Source: Oscillospiraceae bacterium
GTDB taxonomy: Bacteria > Bacillota > Clostridia > Oscillospirales > CAG-272
Assembly (NCBI GenBank): GCA_015063905.1
Contig: SVTF01000011.1
Coordinates: 1 to 61,989 of the forward strand
Direction of reading: 5' to 3'
Length of the DNA stretch: 61,989 bases
Part shown: one piece after another, positions 17,508 through 26,536 of the stretch
Layout of the letters: the number at the start of each line of letters is the position of its first letter
Numbering within the stretch: position 1 is the stretch's first letter
The notes under the pieces: model-generated
Seen by the model: only the letters and a program-made list of their open reading frames with translations
What the model was told of the DNA's origin: nothing
The model's database searches: none
Made by a program: the position numbers and the translations under genes

Positions 17508-18170
17508 ATGATAAATTACGTTATTTTCGACATGGACGGAACTCTGTTCGACACCGAGCCGCTATATAAAGAAGCCTGGATAAAAACGCTTGTGGATTGG
17601 AATTTGCCCGATCCCGAAGGCTTGCATCCGTTGTTCGTTGGAACGGGAGAAGCAGAGATCATCGAGATATTGAAAAAGGCGGGCGGAGAGCATCGCGATT
17701 ATTCGTCGATCTTCAGCTACCGCGACGAGCATTACTATTATAAGCTGATTGAGAAAAGCATACCACTGAAGGCGGGTTGCGTTGAGATCCTTGAGTTTTT
17801 GCGCGAAAAGGGAATAAAAATAGCGTTGGCTACGTCCACACATGCCAAAACGGCACATGGAAATCTTAAGAAAGCAGGTGTGTTTGACTATTTTGATAAA
17901 ATAGTCACGGGAGATATGATACAGCACGGGAAGCCCGCGCCCGACATATTCTTGACAGCGGGTGAGCTTATTTGTGCGGATCCCGATGAAACTATCGTGT
18001 GCGAGGATTCTTTCAGCGGCATCAAGGGCGCTCACGCGGCGAAAATGAAACCCGTTATGGTGATAGATCAGCTTTCGCCTACGCCCGAAATCGCAAAACT
18101 TACGTACGGAATAGGTAACAGTCTTTTTGACGTTATCGATTTGATAAAAAAAGAAAATAAATATATTTAA
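17508..18170 (+). CDS. HAD-superfamily hydrolase, beta-phosphoglucomutase/phosphatase type
   Basis: 220 residues from ATG 17508 (AGAGGTG site just after the tgt stop). HAD motifs: FDMDGTLFDTEPLYKEAW (motif I, Asp nucleophile and +2 Asp), LATSTHAKTAH (motif II Thr/Ser), GKPAPDIFLTAGEL (motif III Lys) and VCEDSFSGIKGAHAAKMKPV (motif IV). The helical cap between motifs I and II makes it HAD subfamily IA. Substrate unknown; a sugar phosphate is the family default. It follows tgt by 10 nt, so it is in the same operon. Confidence 0.9.
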   Translation: MINYVIFDMDGTLFDTEPLYKEAWIKTLVDWNLPDPEGLHPLFVGTGEAEIIEILKKAGGEHRDYSSIFSYRDEHYYYKLIEKSIPLKAGCVEILEFLREKGIKIALATSTHAKTAHGNLKKAGVFDYFDKIVTGDMIQHGKPAPDIFLTAGELICADPDETIVCEDSFSGIKGAHAAKMKPVMVIDQLSPTPEIAKLTYGIGNSLFDVIDLIKKENKYI

Positions 18171-18187
18171 TTTTGGAGGAAATAATT

Positions 18188-18604
18188 ATGGCAAACAACC
18201 AGAAAAGCGGAGCATTGGGTCTCATACTCGGTATAGGCGCGGGAATAGCTGCTGCAACCGCAGGCTTCTTTGCGGCAACAAAGGTGGCAAAGGAGATCAA
18301 TGAGGATTCTCAGTCTACTACTATCGTATCCCCTAACGAAAAGAATTACGTTACTATTACCTGCGGATCTTCTCCCTTTGCAAAGGGCCTTACTTTGATC
18401 AAGATCAAAGCAGAAAATGAGGCAGATGAGTGCAATCTCAATTTCCTTGTTGGAAAGAATTGCAACATTTCGTTCGATTGGAACAACGACGACGAGCTTG
18501 AGGTGCGTGTAGAAAGCGGAAGGACTGCGAAAATATGCGCTATTTCCTTTACTGATGAAGAAATCACTATGACTCTTTACGCAAAGAAGCTCGACGAGGA
18601 ATAA
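18188..18604 (+). CDS. Small hypothetical protein with one N-terminal membrane segment
   Basis: 138 residues from ATG 18188, with GGAGGA (18176-18181) 6 nt upstream. One glycine/alanine-rich membrane segment at about 8-32 (GLILGIGAGIAAATAGFFAA), then a roughly 100-residue polar domain with beta-strand character and several cysteines (for example CGSSPF, LVGKNCNISFDW). No family recognised. It lies 17 nt after the HAD gene and 33 nt before tldD, suggesting co-expression. Confidence 0.75.
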   Translation: MANNQKSGALGLILGIGAGIAAATAGFFAATKVAKEINEDSQSTTIVSPNEKNYVTITCGSSPFAKGLTLIKIKAENEADECNLNFLVGKNCNISFDWNNDDELEVRVESGRTAKICAISFTDEEITMTLYAKKLDEE

Positions 18605-18637
18605 TACCTTATTTGTAAAAAGAAAGGGTGTTTAAGA

Positions 18638-20017
18638 ATGATTTCAAGAGTTTTACTTGAAGACGTACTTGCGGCGGCTATGTCTACAGGCGCAGACTTT
18701 GCCGAAGTGTACGCCGAAAAAACGAGAAATAACGGCATTCGTTTTCTCGACGGTAAGATTGATACGATAAACGATACAGTTGTGTCCGGTGTGGGAATTC
18801 GTGCTTTTATCGGCACAAGAACGGTATATGCTACCACCACTGATCTTACAAGATCGGGACTCATCCGTTGCGCAAAGGCGGTTGCCGATGCCCTTGGAGA
18901 GAGCAAGGCAGAGGTCAGTATTCATCTAACAGAGAGAATATTTCCGAACATTCATCCTGTAAAGATCGTTCCGACGACAGCAGATATAAAGACCAGAACT
19001 GATCTTTTGAAGGATGCTTGCGTAACGGCGCAGAATTATGATGAAAAGATCAAGCAGGTAATGGGCAACCTCGCATCAACGGATCACAATATACTTATCG
19101 CTAATTCCGAGGGGCTCTATACCACGGACAGACATGTGAGAACAAGGATAGCATGTAGCGCGGTCGCTTCTAACGGAACCGAGAATCAGTCAGGTTCTGC
19201 ATCTCCGGGACGCGGAATGGGACTTGAAATGTTTGAGTTCATTGATCCAAAGGAAGTCGGCAGAAAGGCAGCAGAACAGGCACTTGTAAATCTTAGGGCA
19301 GATTATTGCCCTGCGGGACAAATGCCCGTTGCTATCGAAAATGGCTTTGGAGGCGTTATATTCCACGAGGCTTGCGGACATTCGCTTGAAGCTACCAGCG
19401 TTGGTACGGGAACGTCACAGATGGCAGGAAAGATGGGTCAGAAGATAGCTAACGAAAAGGTTACCGCAATTGACGACGGAACTATTCCCGGAGCGTGGGG
19501 CTCTGTAAATATCGATGATGAGGGTCACGTAACTCAAAGAAACGTTCTTATTGAAAACGGTGTACTCAAGAGCTACATGATCGACCGTCTTGGCTCGCGC
19601 AGAATGGGCATGGAAATGACGGGTAACGGTAGACGCGAAAGCTTTATGTATGAGCCTACGTCCAGAATGACGAATACCTTTATCGCAAACGGACCTGATA
19701 AGAATGAGGACATAATTGCATCTATTGAATACGGTCTTTATGCCAAGAGCATGGGCGGCGGATCTGTAAATCCTTTGACGGGAGAGTTCAATTTTAGCGT
19801 TAGCGAAGGATATATCGTAAGAGAAGGCAAGATCTGTGAGCCTGTTCGCGGCGCATCACTTGTAGGAACCGGATCTCAGATACTGATGGATATTGATATG
19901 GTCGGACAGAATCTTGAGACCGCACAGGGAATGTGCGGTTCGTCCAGCGGTAGTGTTCCTACCGACGTAGGACAGCCTCTCATCCGTGTTTCTAAGATTA
20001 CCGTAGGAGGTCGCTGA
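18638..20017 (+). CDS. tldD: TldD-family metalloprotease subunit
   Basis: 459 residues; AAAGGGTG precedes ATG 18638. TldD is the catalytic half of the cytosolic TldD/TldE heterodimeric protease. The signature zinc motif HEACGH is at H243-H248, with downstream conserved stretches DDEGHVTQR, GSRRMGMEMTGNGRRESF and SMGGGSVNPLTGEF. In enterobacteria the complex processes microcin B17 and CcdA; its role in Clostridia is not established. It is followed by its partner after 1 nt. Confidence 0.95.
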   Translation: MISRVLLEDVLAAAMSTGADFAEVYAEKTRNNGIRFLDGKIDTINDTVVSGVGIRAFIGTRTVYATTTDLTRSGLIRCAKAVADALGESKAEVSIHLTERIFPNIHPVKIVPTTADIKTRTDLLKDACVTAQNYDEKIKQVMGNLASTDHNILIANSEGLYTTDRHVRTRIACSAVASNGTENQSGSASPGRGMGLEMFEFIDPKEVGRKAAEQALVNLRADYCPAGQMPVAIENGFGGVIFHEACGHSLEATSVGTGTSQMAGKMGQKIANEKVTAIDDGTIPGAWGSVNIDDEGHVTQRNVLIENGVLKSYMIDRLGSRRMGMEMTGNGRRESFMYEPTSRMTNTFIANGPDKNEDIIASIEYGLYAKSMGGGSVNPLTGEFNFSVSEGYIVREGKICEPVRGASLVGTGSQILMDIDMVGQNLETAQGMCGSSSGSVPTDVGQPLIRVSKITVGGR

Positions 20018-20018
20018 T

Positions 20019-21347
20019 ATGGATTTTAAACAGATTAAGAATATAGTTTCTTCAGCGTGTGCCGCACACGGTATCGAGGAATACGAGGTAACTTATACAG
20101 TAGGCGAAAGCATCAGCGCGGAAACCTATATTCATGACATAAGTGCGTTCAGCTCGGGAGAGAGCGCGCAGATCTACTTCCGCTGCATAGTTGACGGCCA
20201 TATGGGTTATGCGTCCACAAGCCTTTTTGAGGAGGATGAGATCGCCGATCTTGTATCCCGCGCAGCCGATAACGCAAGAGCTATCGAGAATAACGACACG
20301 GTGGTTATTTTCAAGGGATCAGAGACATATCAGAAAACAACGGCTCCGGATCCTTGTGTTGTGGATGCGGGAGAACTGAAAAACAAAGCACTTGAGCTTC
20401 AAAGCAAGACGTATGCGTATGATGACTCGGTAGTTGACGGAACTCAGTCCGTGGCTATGTCTTTCAGAGACGAAACATATATGTATAACTCGCACGGTCT
20501 TGAGCTTTCCAATCGAGTTGGAATGACAGGTGTGTACGTTGCCGCCGTTGTTAATAAGGATGGTGAAGCTCGAGATAACTTTGAATTTGCTGAAGGCATA
20601 AATGGCAAGGATTTTGATGAGCTCCCCAAGAAGGCTGTTGACGGCGCACTAAATAAGATAGGCGCATCAGAGGTTGATACGGGTAAGTATAACATCGTTA
20701 TAGACGGCGCGCAGATGCGCTCGCTTCTCTCGGCATTTTCACCCGCGTTCTCCGCAAAGAATGCTCTGCTTGGAATGTCTATGCTGGCAGGCAAGGAGGG
20801 AGAAAAAATTGCATCTGATATCGTGACGATAACCGATGACGCTATGCGCGAGGGTTGCCCTATACAAACTCCTTTTGATGATGAGGGCGTTGCAACCTAT
20901 AAGAAGAACGTGGTTGAGAACGGAGTGCTTAAAACATTGCTTTATAACCTTACCACAGCAATAAAGACGGGCAAGGAGACCACCGCAAACGGCCGCAGAG
21001 GCGGAAATATTTCTCCGTATAACTTCTGCATTTGCGCAGGGCAAGATACACAGGAGAGTCTGTTTGAAAAAGCAGGTGACGGCATTTACGTGACGGGAGT
21101 TAAGGGACTCCATGCAGGTGCTAACGCTATTACAGGTGATTTCTCGGTTGAGAGCGAGGGCTTTTTGATCAAGGATGGCAAGAAGGCAGGCCCCGTAAAG
21201 TCGTTTACGGTAGCAGGCAACTTCTTTAAGCTTCTTATGGAGATCGACTCTCTTGGAAACGAGGTCAAATGGGGAATTCCCGGCGGATTTACCGTGTTTG
21301 GTTGTCCCGATACGCTTATCAAGGGAATGAGCGTTGCAGGCAAATAA
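20019..21347 (+). CDS. tldE: TldE/PmbA-family protease subunit
   Basis: 442 residues, AGGAGG (20005-20010) inside the tldD end. It is homologous to TldD but without the HExxxH motif, as expected for the non-catalytic TldE/PmbA partner. Conserved: ETYIHDISAFSSG near the N-terminus, NGRRGGNISPYNF and the C-terminal region AGNFFKLLMEIDSLGNEV. The 1-nt gap to tldD implies strict co-translation. Last gene of the long plus-strand run from miaB. Confidence 0.94.
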   Translation: MDFKQIKNIVSSACAAHGIEEYEVTYTVGESISAETYIHDISAFSSGESAQIYFRCIVDGHMGYASTSLFEEDEIADLVSRAADNARAIENNDTVVIFKGSETYQKTTAPDPCVVDAGELKNKALELQSKTYAYDDSVVDGTQSVAMSFRDETYMYNSHGLELSNRVGMTGVYVAAVVNKDGEARDNFEFAEGINGKDFDELPKKAVDGALNKIGASEVDTGKYNIVIDGAQMRSLLSAFSPAFSAKNALLGMSMLAGKEGEKIASDIVTITDDAMREGCPIQTPFDDEGVATYKKNVVENGVLKTLLYNLTTAIKTGKETTANGRRGGNISPYNFCICAGQDTQESLFEKAGDGIYVTGVKGLHAGANAITGDFSVESEGFLIKDGKKAGPVKSFTVAGNFFKLLMEIDSLGNEVKWGIPGGFTVFGCPDTLIKGMSVAGK

Positions 21348-21391
21348 ATAATTGACTAAAAGTTTCAAAACTTTAAATTTTTTATGAACAC

Positions 21392-21446
21392 AGGGGCGTT
21401 TTGTCGCTATGGCTATAAAAAGCTATTGACAAAACGTCCTTTTTTA
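21392..21446 (+). terminator. Terminator of the tldDE end, overlapping the rny promoter
   Basis: The 5' arm aggggcgttttgtcgc (from 21392) pairs with the 3' arm agctattgacaaaacgtcct (21421-21440) with one bulge and G-U pairs, followed by tttttta. The 3' arm contains the TTGACA box of the rny promoter. Confidence 0.78.
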
Positions 21447-21454
21447 TGTATAAT
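21426..21454 (+). promoter_or_regulatory. SigA-type promoter for rny
   Basis: TTGACA (21426-21431), 17-nt spacer, TATAAT (21449-21454): full consensus. A leader of about 120 nt precedes rny; a short open frame in it lacks a ribosome binding site. Confidence 0.88.
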
Positions 21455-21583
21455 TAAACAAGGTATATATTTATTATTTATATTAAATTATTACTTCCAC
21501 ATTCGGATGTCGGAGCGTCCGTTGCGGAATATGCCTGAAATTATAGCTCCGAAAGAAAAATACAATTAAGAGGAGGTGTAAAA

Positions 21584-23128
21584 ATGGATCCGGTTGTAAC
21601 AGCAATAATCGGTGCTGTTGCGGGTATTTTGGTTGGATTTCTGGTAGGCTTTATAATTCGAAAGAAATTAGGCGAGGCAAAAATCGGTTCTGCGGAAGCG
21701 GAAGCAAAAAAGATTCTTGAAGAAGCTAAGAAGAACGCTGAATCTGCAAAGAAGGAAGCGCTCATCGAGGTTAAAGAAAAGAATATGGCTCAACGTAATG
21801 AGCTGGAACGCGAAATCCGTGAGAGACGTAATGAAATATCACGTCTTGAGAACAGAATTGCCAAAAAAGAAGAAACTCTGGACAAGAAGACCGAGGCGCT
21901 CGAGCATAAGAGCGAGGTTCTTGATAAAAAGATCAAGGAAAATGATGAGCTTCGTGAGGTTCAGAACGAAATACTTAAGCAGCAGCTGAAAAAGCTTGAA
22001 GAGATATCCGGCATATCAATTGAGCAGGCAAAGCAAGAGCTCTTTGACAGAGTTGAGTCAGAGATAAAGCATGAGCTTGCGCAAAGACTTGATGAGCTTG
22101 AAACTCAATTCAAGGAAGAGGCTGACGATAAGGCTAAGAACATACTGTCTCTTGCTATTCAAAGATACGCATCAGATCATGTTTCCGAGGCCACGGTATC
22201 AAGTGTCGCATTACCCAGCGACGAAATGAAGGGTAGGATCATAGGTAGAGAGGGAAGAAACATCCAGAAGATCGAGACACTGACAGGTGTTGAGCTCGTA
22301 ATAGACGATACTCCCGAAACCATCACGCTTTCCGGCTTTGACCCCGTAAGACGCGAGGTTGCCAGAATAGCACTTGAAAGACTTATTTCGGACGGAAGAA
22401 TCCATCCGGCAAGAATTGAAGAGATGGTGGAAAAGGCACAAAAGGAGGTCGAGGCTTCTGTCAAGCAGGCAGGAGAAAGAGCTACCTTCGAGGTTGGAAT
22501 TCACGGTATTCATCCCGATCTTGTTAAGCTTTTAGGAAGACTTAAGTACAGAACAAGTTATGGACAAAACGTACTCAAGCATTCTATTGAGGTTGCATTC
22601 CTTGCGGGAATCATGGCAGATGAGCTTGGCTTGGATTCAACTATAGCCAAGAGAGCAGGTTTGCTTCACGATATAGGTAAAGCATTCCCGCACGACGTTG
22701 AGGGATCACACGTAGAGATAGGTGTAAATGCAGCAAAGAAGTACAAGGAAAGCCGCGAGGTAGTCCATGCTATTGAGGCGCATCACAATGACGTTGAGCC
22801 CAAGACAATAATCGCAGTGCTCGTACAGGCAGCTGACGCAATAAGCGCGGCAAGACCCGGAGCGAGACGCGAGGATATGGAAAACTACATCAAGCGTCTT
22901 GAAAAGCTTGAGGAGATAGCAAAGAGCTTTGACGGTATAGACAAGGCATTCGCAATTCAAGCAGGACGTGAGATCAGAGTTATGGTCAAGCCCGAGGAAG
23001 TAAATGACGCAGGCATGAAGGTGATTGCTCGCGAAATGGCGGCAAAGATCCAGTCTGAGGTTAAGTATCCCGGACAGATCAAGATCAATCTTATTCGTGA
23101 GAGTCGAGCAGTTGACTACGCGAAATAA
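21584..23128 (+). CDS. rny: Ribonuclease Y
   Basis: 514 residues, AGAGGAGGTG before ATG 21584. RNase Y is the membrane-tethered endoribonuclease that starts mRNA decay in many Bacillota. The order is typical: N-terminal membrane helix (about 3-25), long charged coiled coil (about 28-190), KH domain with [15 protein letters not shown] (about 216-230), then an HD domain with [11 protein letters not shown] and the metal motif HDIGKAF near 362. Full length. The YlbF/YmcA-type gene at 11021 may encode part of its modulating Ric complex. Confidence 0.97.
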   Translation: MDPVVTAIIGAVAGILVGFLVGFIIRKKLGEAKIGSAEAEAKKILEEAKKNAESAKKEALIEVKEKNMAQRNELEREIRERRNEISRLENRIAKKEETLDKKTEALEHKSEVLDKKIKENDELREVQNEILKQQLKKLEEISGISIEQAKQELFDRVESEIKHELAQRLDELETQFKEEADDKAKNILSLAIQRYASDHVSEATVSSVALPSDEMKGRIIGREGRNIQKIETLTGVELVIDDTPETITLSGFDPVRREVARIALERLISDGRIHPARIEEMVEKAQKEVEASVKQAGERATFEVGIHGIHPDLVKLLGRLKYRTSYGQNVLKHSIEVAFLAGIMADELGLDSTIAKRAGLLHDIGKAFPHDVEGSHVEIGVNAAKKYKESREVVHAIEAHHNDVEPKTIIAVLVQAADAISAARPGARREDMENYIKRLEKLEEIAKSFDGIDKAFAIQAGREIRVMVKPEEVNDAGMKVIAREMAAKIQSEVKYPGQIKINLIRESRAVDYAK

Positions 23129-23263
23129 TCTGCTTTGGCAGACAATCAAATATGCAGAAATCTCTGTAATCTTTGTTCCTTAGTTACAGTTAAGGATTTA
23201 TATATATTTAACATAGAACACAGATGGATACAAGCACGGTTCAAACCGGATTATATATTTGAT

Positions 23264-23296
23264 AAAAAAGCAAGGGGCTATGCCTCTTGCTTTTTC
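23264..23296 (+). terminator. Terminator between rny and the AraC-type gene
   Basis: aaagcaaggggc, loop tat, then gcctcttgcttttt: about 12 bp with one G-U pair and a T-run. Confidence 0.85.
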
Positions 23297-23301
23297 ACTT
23301 G

Positions 23302-23330
23302 TTGACAAAATGCTATTAATATTGTATAAT
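23302..23330 (+). promoter_or_regulatory. SigA-type promoter for the AraC-type regulator
   Basis: TTGACA (23302-23307), 17-nt spacer, TATAAT (23325-23330), beginning only a few bases after the preceding terminator. Confidence 0.87.
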
Positions 23331-23360
23331 AGACACAAGTTAAGATTTGGAGAATATACG

Positions 23361-24125
23361 ATGCTACATGGATTAAGTGAATTACAGGATAATTATGAAT
23401 ATAGCTCTCATATATTCAGTGATATGGAGTGCCATTCTCAGTTGCATGGCTGCTATGAGCTCATATATACGATGGAGGGGTACGTAAAGGTAACGTTGCA
23501 AGGTAAAGACGAATTTTTGTCGCAAGGCGAGCTTATGCTCATATCTCCATACTGTTTACATAGCTTTTCCGTAGATATGGCATCAAAGACTTGGATAGGA
23601 CTATTCACAGCTGATTTTGTTGCATCATTTTACCAAAAACACATAAATAGTTGTTTTTCTAAATTTACTTGCGATCCGCAGATAGAAAAAATGTTGAATA
23701 AGTATTTATTTGTTGATGAGATCCCCGAGCACTATATGCTTACTTCTTGCCTGTATATGATATGTAGCGAGTGTGAAAAAAACGCAGATGAGATAAAGGC
23801 TGATATTTTGTCAACTTTCAAAAAGGATACTTTGAGGTATATTTCCAATAACATTTGTAAGGATGTAACAATGAAGGATATGGCTTTGGAGTTTGGATAC
23901 GAGTATCATTATCTTTCCGCGTTGTTTAACGAGGCCTTTGGCATGAATTTTAAAGAGTTTATAAATATTGTGAGGTATAATAAGGCATGCAGAGCGCTTT
24001 TAGACAAAAATAAAGATATGGTTGCAATATGTGATGAATGCGGATTTGGAAGCGTACGTAATTTGAACCGAGTTTTCAAAAAAATGAGTGGTATTACACC
24101 GAGAGAATACAGGACGCAAAAATAA
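23361..24125 (+). CDS. AraC-family transcriptional regulator
   Basis: 254 residues from ATG 23361, preceded by a TTTGGAGA site. The N-terminal half is a cupin-like sensor (HGCYELIYTMEGYVKVTLQG, then LSQGELMLISPYCLHSF), typical of sugar- or small-molecule-responsive members. The C-terminal half (about 165-252) carries two helix-turn-helix units: MKDMALEFGYEYHYLSALFN and VAICDECGFGSVRNLNRVFK, ending in GITPREYRTQ. No obvious target sugar operon lies beside it; the neighbour is the convergent helicase unit. Effector and targets unknown. Confidence 0.93.
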   Translation: MLHGLSELQDNYEYSSHIFSDMECHSQLHGCYELIYTMEGYVKVTLQGKDEFLSQGELMLISPYCLHSFSVDMASKTWIGLFTADFVASFYQKHINSCFSKFTCDPQIEKMLNKYLFVDEIPEHYMLTSCLYMICSECEKNADEIKADILSTFKKDTLRYISNNICKDVTMKDMALEFGYEYHYLSALFNEAFGMNFKEFINIVRYNKACRALLDKNKDMVAICDECGFGSVRNLNRVFKKMSGITPREYRTQK

Positions 24126-24162
24126 CAAGATCCAAGAGTGGAAGCTCTTGGATCTTGTTATT
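24121..24162. terminator. Bidirectional terminator shared by the AraC-type gene and the helicase
   Basis: Perfect 18-bp inverted repeat: aataacaagatccaagag (24121-24138) and ctcttggatcttgttatt (24145-24162), loop 6 nt. The AraC stop codon (24123-24125) lies in one arm and the helicase stop (24162-24164) touches the other. Confidence 0.9.
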
Positions 24163-26471
24163 TATTTAAGCTCATCAAATATTTTGCGTATCTGTTCCTC
24201 TGCTTCATCGTTTCTGAGCTTATCCGTAGCGTAAGCTAAGCGCAAAAGCTCGTGTGGTATATACGTGTCATACTTTTCAAATACGGGAATTTCGCTGCCC
24301 TCTACGAGAGAAAAGCAATTGATACCCTCGTGCTCAACCTTGGAAAGCATGTTGGATATAAAGGCGAGGTCACTTGATCTTTCCATTTTAAAAGTTATAT
24401 AATAGCATCCCTCGAATTCTATGCCACTGATATCGTTATCCTTTGAATTGCGCTGAATGAATTTGCGCAGAGTTCTAAACGATCGAGTTCCGAGCCAAGG
24501 GAAAAGGCACCACGTATAGCCCCCAAGATGCACGAGAGAGCGATCAAGCATACCCGTGTTACGTGCCGTCATACGAGCCTGATTTAAGCGTTTTACGGCG
24601 TTTTCTTTGAGATATGGATAAACTGTATCTTCTTCAAGTATTTGCTTCATACGGCGCAAAATTTTGGTGTGTATCTCGCCGAAATCTCCAGGCCAAGAAA
24701 TCTCCATTTTGCCCTCTACTTTTTTTACGAATAAAAGCTTGTGAGAGATATCCAACTCTTCAACTTCCCACACTCTGCCCGCCAGCGCAAATCTATCGCC
24801 AACGGGAGGGGGAGTGGTTATAGTGCCTATCTCATCCGAGCCGCATCTTACGGTAAAATCCTCACTATCCTTGAATACCGCGTAAAACTTAAAGCTTTTC
24901 AACAATCTTTCTCCCGAAAGACCAACAATAAGCCCATTTTCTTCTGTCATCTCCAAAAAGTCATTATTAAGCATAGAGATCAGCAACGTTTTATAATTCT
25001 CTTTGCTGACCTGGATGAATGGCGGAAGCGACAGCACTTTTTCGGCAAGTCTGGCAGCCGTCATCTCTCCACAAGAGGCAAGTATTGAAAGCGTTTGGTG
25101 GAAAAGCAGGCTGAAGGGAAGCTTTTTAGTGTTTGGAGGCTCTATAAAGCGTTCCTCGATGTATAGCTGTATAATAGCTATGCCACGCAAAAGCTCCCAC
25201 GGAATAAGCTGAGGCAGAGGAGTATTTGGTAGGGGCTCTTCCTCTCTGAACACCATCATCATCTCGGGAGTTTGTGTTCTTCTGCCCGAACGGCCCAGCC
25301 TTTGAAGAAAGTTTGATACGGTATTGGGTGCTTCTATTTGAAGCACTCGCTCAAGCTGACCTATATCTATTCCCAGCTCCATAGTTACCGTCGCACAGGT
25401 GACCGCAAATTCTTCATCGTCACGCATCTTCATTTCTGCCTCTTCTCGCAAAGAAGCGGAAAGATTTCCGTGATGAATCAATATTCTGGAATCGTTGTCA
25501 CCACGAATAGACGCTATTTGACGAAGAGTAGCACAGATATATTCTGTCTCCTCTCGCGAATTTGAGAACACGAGAGATTTTTTGTCCTTGACGCAATCAT
25601 ATGCGTACTCGTATCCGGGATCTATCGTATATTGATTTGACGTTTTTACCTTGCTGTAGGTATCGGAGGATACGTCTTTGCTTATGCTATCTTCGATTTT
25701 AGCCCCCGATATATTTATTTGTTCGGTGTCGGTGCTATTTTGAGTTTCGGCATCCGGATTCTGAATGTAAAAATGCTCCAGACCCAAGCGCCATTTTATC
25801 TTTTCCTGTGTTATTGATGGAACGTCTATATCCCTGCCGGAATCTGCGCATAACCACTGTGCCGCTAGCGTTGGATCACCTATTGTAGCAGAAAGTCCTA
25901 TTCTTCTAGGATGGAATCCTATAAGATGCGCGATACGGGATAACAGGCAGATGATCTGATTTCCTCTGTCCGTACCTGTTAATGTGTGTATCTCGTCTAT
26001 AACAACGAATCTCAGATCTCCAAATAATCTTGGAATGTCGTTAGAACGATTAATAAGCATTGCTTCAAGAGATTCGGGAGTAATTTGCAGGATTCCCGCA
26101 GGCTTTTGCAAAAGCTTTTTTTTGTGCGACATAGCAACGTCACCATGCCAATGCGTAACATTTATTCCCGTCAAATCCAGCAGCTCGTAAAGACGCTCAA
26201 ACTGGTCGTTTATCAGGCTTTTAAGCGGGGCAATGTATAAGACACCGACACTTGACGGTGGATCCTCATGCATAAGAGAAAGAATAGGGAAAAACGCAGC
26301 TTCGGTTTTACCGCTTGCGGTAGTGGAGGTCAGAAGCAGGTTTTTATCGGTTTCGAATATCGTTTTTGCGGCAGCTATTTGTACTGCGCGCAAAGAGTCC
26401 CATGAATGTGAGTAGATGTATTCCCGAATAAAATCAGGGAAACGTTCAAATATACGGTCTGCTTCAGTCAT
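24162..26471 (-). CDS. Lhr-like superfamily 2 DEAD/DEAH helicase (BrxHI-like)
   Basis: 769 residues. SF2 motifs: TASGKTEA (Walker A, 51-58), APLKSLINDQ (Ia), TPESLEAML (Ib), DEIH (motif II, 159-162), LSATIGD (III), ATVTMELGIDIG (V) and QRLGRSGRR (VI). A low-complexity Ser/Thr/Asp-rich insert splits the two RecA domains at about 230-285. The C-terminal region resembles Lhr-type helicases but is shorter than E. coli Lhr. It is the last gene of a three-gene minus-strand unit. Its pairing with a DUF2791-type ATPase recalls BrxHI/BrxD of type 2 BREX, yet no PglX methylase or PglZ is present. Probably acts on DNA; activity is inferred. Confidence 0.87.
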   Translation of the reverse strand: MTEADRIFERFPDFIREYIYSHSWDSLRAVQIAAAKTIFETDKNLLLTSTTASGKTEAAFFPILSLMHEDPPSSVGVLYIAPLKSLINDQFERLYELLDLTGINVTHWHGDVAMSHKKKLLQKPAGILQITPESLEAMLINRSNDIPRLFGDLRFVVIDEIHTLTGTDRGNQIICLLSRIAHLIGFHPRRIGLSATIGDPTLAAQWLCADSGRDIDVPSITQEKIKWRLGLEHFYIQNPDAETQNSTDTEQINISGAKIEDSISKDVSSDTYSKVKTSNQYTIDPGYEYAYDCVKDKKSLVFSNSREETEYICATLRQIASIRGDNDSRILIHHGNLSASLREEAEMKMRDDEEFAVTCATVTMELGIDIGQLERVLQIEAPNTVSNFLQRLGRSGRRTQTPEMMMVFREEEPLPNTPLPQLIPWELLRGIAIIQLYIEERFIEPPNTKKLPFSLLFHQTLSILASCGEMTAARLAEKVLSLPPFIQVSKENYKTLLISMLNNDFLEMTEENGLIVGLSGERLLKSFKFYAVFKDSEDFTVRCGSDEIGTITTPPPVGDRFALAGRVWEVEELDISHKLLFVKKVEGKMEISWPGDFGEIHTKILRRMKQILEEDTVYPYLKENAVKRLNQARMTARNTGMLDRSLVHLGGYTWCLFPWLGTRSFRTLRKFIQRNSKDNDISGIEFEGCYYITFKMERSSDLAFISNMLSKVEHEGINCFSLVEGSEIPVFEKYDTYIPHELLRLAYATDKLRNDEAEEQIRKIFDELK

Positions 26472-26536
26472 TTACGTCGATCCTTTCTTAATGCTATAGT
26501 TTTGGCATCTACCTTGGGGTGGTAGAAGCCAAGATA

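Noticed and set aside
21384..21569. 61-codon open frame upstream of rny
   Set aside because: Its start lies in the terminator/promoter overlap upstream of the mapped -10 box and no ribosome binding site is present.
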